A model generated the notes under the pieces. It made no database searches. It was not told the origin of the DNA and was given only the letters and a program-made list of their open reading frames with translations. The position numbers and the translations under genes are program-made. Positions 7,240 through 8,779 of a stretch of DNA of 8,779 nt are shown here, piece by piece (within the stretch, counting starts at the first letter, position 1; each line of letters begins with the position of its first letter). The stretch is from an uncultured Robiginitomaculum sp. (GTDB taxonomy: Bacteria > Pseudomonadota > Alphaproteobacteria > Caulobacterales > Maricaulaceae): the NCBI GenBank assembly GCA_938003555.1, contig CALKXN010000146.1, positions 1 to 8,779 on the forward strand, read 5' to 3'.

Positions 7240-8385
7240 ATGTATAAAATCAATAAAGACTTAAATAATGTAAAACCTCTGCGTAAACGCACATTTTCGG
7301 AACTCGGTTTCCGCGAGCGAGAGCACCTTCAAGAATGGGTTGCGAAAAATCCACTTATGTTGGGAGAAGAGCTTCTCATCATTCAAAAGGAATTTGATGG
7401 CTGGACGGAAACGCGTGAACGAATTGACCTGCTTGCTTTAGATAAAGATGGCGGCATAGTGGTTATTGAAAACAAACTGGATGATAGTGGTAGGGACGTT
7501 GCATGGCAGGCAATGAAATATGCTGCATATTGCTCAAGCCTAACAAAAAGCGACATTGCCGATATTTTTCAAAAATACTTAGATAGGCATCATCCTGGTG
7601 AGAACAGCCGCGAAACAATCAACACGTTTTATGATTCTTCAAGTTTTGAGGAACTGACTTTAAATGAAGGATTTAATCAGCGCATTATTTTAGTTGGGGC
7701 TAAATTTAGGCCGGAAGTTACCGCAACTTGCTTATGGCTAATCAACCATAGTGTCGATGTCAGATGCATTAGGGTCGTTCCATTTAGTGAAGGCGAGACA
7801 CTATTCTTGAACGTAGACCAAATTATCCCTCCGCCCGAAGCAAAAGATTACATGGTAAAGGTTGGTAATAAAGAAGTGGATGAAAAGTCCAATCGGGGAC
7901 AGACGGCAGAACGTCATAAAATTAGGATTCAATTTTTCTCTAAACTATTAGATGAAATTACGGGGCTAGCGCAAAAAACATATGCAAATAGAAGCGCTGG
8001 AAAAGATCATTGGTTGACGGGCTCTACCGGAATATCCAGCGTAAGTTACAGTTTCAACTTTTTAAAGAACGCCTTACGGGTTGATTTAAATTTTCAAAAA
8101 TCTGACAGGGAACAGAATAAGTATTTGTTTGATGCATTTGAAGGGAAGAAAGAAATTATAGAAAGTAAGTTTGGTAAAAAACTAACTTGGCTTCGGCTAG
8201 AGGACAAAATCAGTTCCCGTATTCAATGCGAGATCCCATTTGATTCATACTCAAAAGAACATTGGGATGAAGCTGTAAATTGGCTAAACATAAACATGAA
8301 CAATCTCATTCAAACAATGCAACCAATACTTAATGAACTTTCTAAGTCCAAAGACTACTTATCTTTAGAGACTATACCCGAGTAA
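7240..8385 (+). CDS. NucS-like PD-(D/E)XK nuclease domain with C-terminal DUF4268
   Basis: This 381-residue protein has an N-terminal restriction-endonuclease-like domain. E60-R-I-D63-LLAL, then GGIVVIE77-N-K79 forms the D-x13-E-x-K core of the PD-(D/E)XK superfamily, followed by the supporting WQAMKYAAY helix (Gln90, Lys93); the LQEWVAKNPLML lead-in is as in NucS/DUF91 proteins. After a linker (about 195-225) comes a DUF4268 domain: IQFFSKLLDEI, W258, a beta stretch (SVSYSFNFLKNALRVDLNF), LTWLRLEDKISSRI and the HWDEAVNWLNINM helix. It may cleave or bind DNA, but no function is proven for this architecture. It starts 2 nt after aroC with a weak GTGGG ribosome site. Base composition is clearly more AT-rich than its neighbours (a sampled line is about one third GC versus over half in aroC), suggesting acquisition. 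Confidence 0.85.
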   Translation: MYKINKDLNNVKPLRKRTFSELGFREREHLQEWVAKNPLMLGEELLIIQKEFDGWTETRERIDLLALDKDGGIVVIENKLDDSGRDVAWQAMKYAAYCSSLTKSDIADIFQKYLDRHHPGENSRETINTFYDSSSFEELTLNEGFNQRIILVGAKFRPEVTATCLWLINHSVDVRCIRVVPFSEGETLFLNVDQIIPPPEAKDYMVKVGNKEVDEKSNRGQTAERHKIRIQFFSKLLDEITGLAQKTYANRSAGKDHWLTGSTGISSVSYSFNFLKNALRVDLNFQKSDREQNKYLFDAFEGKKEIIESKFGKKLTWLRLEDKISSRIQCEIPFDSYSKEHWDEAVNWLNINMNNLIQTMQPILNELSKSKDYLSLETIPE

Positions 8386-8416
8386 ACATCTGCACTATTG
8401 AATTAAATCATAATTG

Positions 8417-8779
8417 ATGACCTCTCCCCAATCCCTCAAACGTACAGTCGGCCTGCCCGGCGCAGTTCTTCTTGGTCTTGGCTCAATCCTTGGCACGGGC
8501 GTGTTTGTGGCGCTTGGTCTTGCGGTCGGCGTCGCGGGGCAGTGGGCGGTTGCGGCGCTGGGCATTGCGGCGCTGCTGGCGAGCTGTAACGCGCTATCGA
8601 GCGCGCAGCTGGCGGCGGCCCATCCGGTCAGCGGCGGGACATATGCTTATGGCTATAAATATATCTCGCCCTTAGCGGGCTTTACCGCAGGCTGGGCGTT
8701 TTTGCTCGCCAAATCCGCCAGCGCCGCCGCCGCCGCGCTCAGCGTCATCGCCTATAGCGCCGCCCTGCTCGGCATTGAT
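8417..8779 (+). CDS. APC-family amino acid permease, N-terminal part (3' end beyond window)
   Basis: Translating from ATG 8417 gives 121 codons with no stop up to the window edge. The protein opens MTSPQSLKRTVGLPGAVLLG and then LGSILGTGVFVALGLAVG, matching the G-S-I-x-G-T-G-V-F substrate-backbone motif of helix 1 in APC (amino acid-polyamine-organocation) transporters. CNALSSAQLAAAHPVSGGTY (58-76) with YGYKYISPLAGFTAGW (78-93) is the family's helix 2-3 region. Helices are predicted at about 13-38, 43-63 and 86-118. Full members have 10-14 helices, so most of the gene is missing. No ribosome site is evident in the AT-rich 31-nt gap before it; TTG at 8414 is an alternative start. GC returns here to that of the left part of the window. 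The substrate is unknown. Confidence 0.88.
   Translation, partial: MTSPQSLKRTVGLPGAVLLGLGSILGTGVFVALGLAVGVAGQWAVAALGIAALLASCNALSSAQLAAAHPVSGGTYAYGYKYISPLAGFTAGWAFLLAKSASAAAAALSVIAYSAALLGID

Noticed and set aside
7231..7971. Short repeat GGGCTAGC at the aroC end (7231-7238) and inside the nuclease-like gene (near 7963)
   Set aside because: Only 8 bases match and the second copy is inside the coding region, not at the far boundary, so it is not a convincing insertion-site duplication. I found no flanking direct repeat around 7240-8416.
8472..8675. 67-codon frame near the right end
   Set aside because: It lies out of frame within the permease gene; its arginine/serine/tryptophan-rich product is typical of a frame-shifted GC-rich membrane protein gene.

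Overview
The window looks like chromosomal DNA from an alphaproteobacterium, possibly of the Maricaulales/Hyphomonadaceae type. This is inferred from mid-range GC, protein style, a J-domain gene between pdxH and aroC, and an intergenic palindromic repeat of a kind common in that class; no rRNA or tRNA is present to confirm it. Nine complete or nearly complete protein genes are packed tightly, and a tenth is cut off by the right edge. I see no RNA gene, CRISPR array, transposase or phage gene.

Left (1-1661, + strand): the 3' part of an ATP-grasp-type protein gene overlaps, by ATGA, a LACTB2-like metallo-beta-lactamase-fold hydrolase. The hydrolase stop codon interlocks with the stop of the convergent gene at 1658.

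Middle (1658-5578, - strand, read right to left): pdxH (pyridoxamine 5'-phosphate oxidase, vitamin B6 synthesis/salvage), a DUF1499 membrane protein, a DUF885-like zinc-peptidase lipoprotein and an alpha/beta-hydrolase lipoprotein. Gaps are 44, 0 and 43 nt, so this is probably one transcription unit with an envelope-directed tail behind a cofactor gene.

Divergent control region (5579-5648): 70 bp separates pdxH from a tiny J-domain gene and holds a nearly perfect 10/11-bp inverted repeat around an AT-rich core.

Right (5649-8779, + strand): the minimal J-domain protein, a 254-nt intergenic region with two inverted copies of a palindromic element, aroC (chorismate synthase, end of the shikimate pathway), then 2 nt later an AT-rich gene for a NucS-like PD-(D/E)XK plus DUF4268 protein, and finally the first 121 codons of an APC-family amino acid permease.

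Most of the window is housekeeping or envelope metabolism. The best candidate for accessory or undescribed biology is the AT-rich nuclease-like gene directly behind aroC. Next come the ATP-grasp/hydrolase pair and the DUF1499-peptidase-esterase run. I did not find clear evidence of a complete new multi-gene system.
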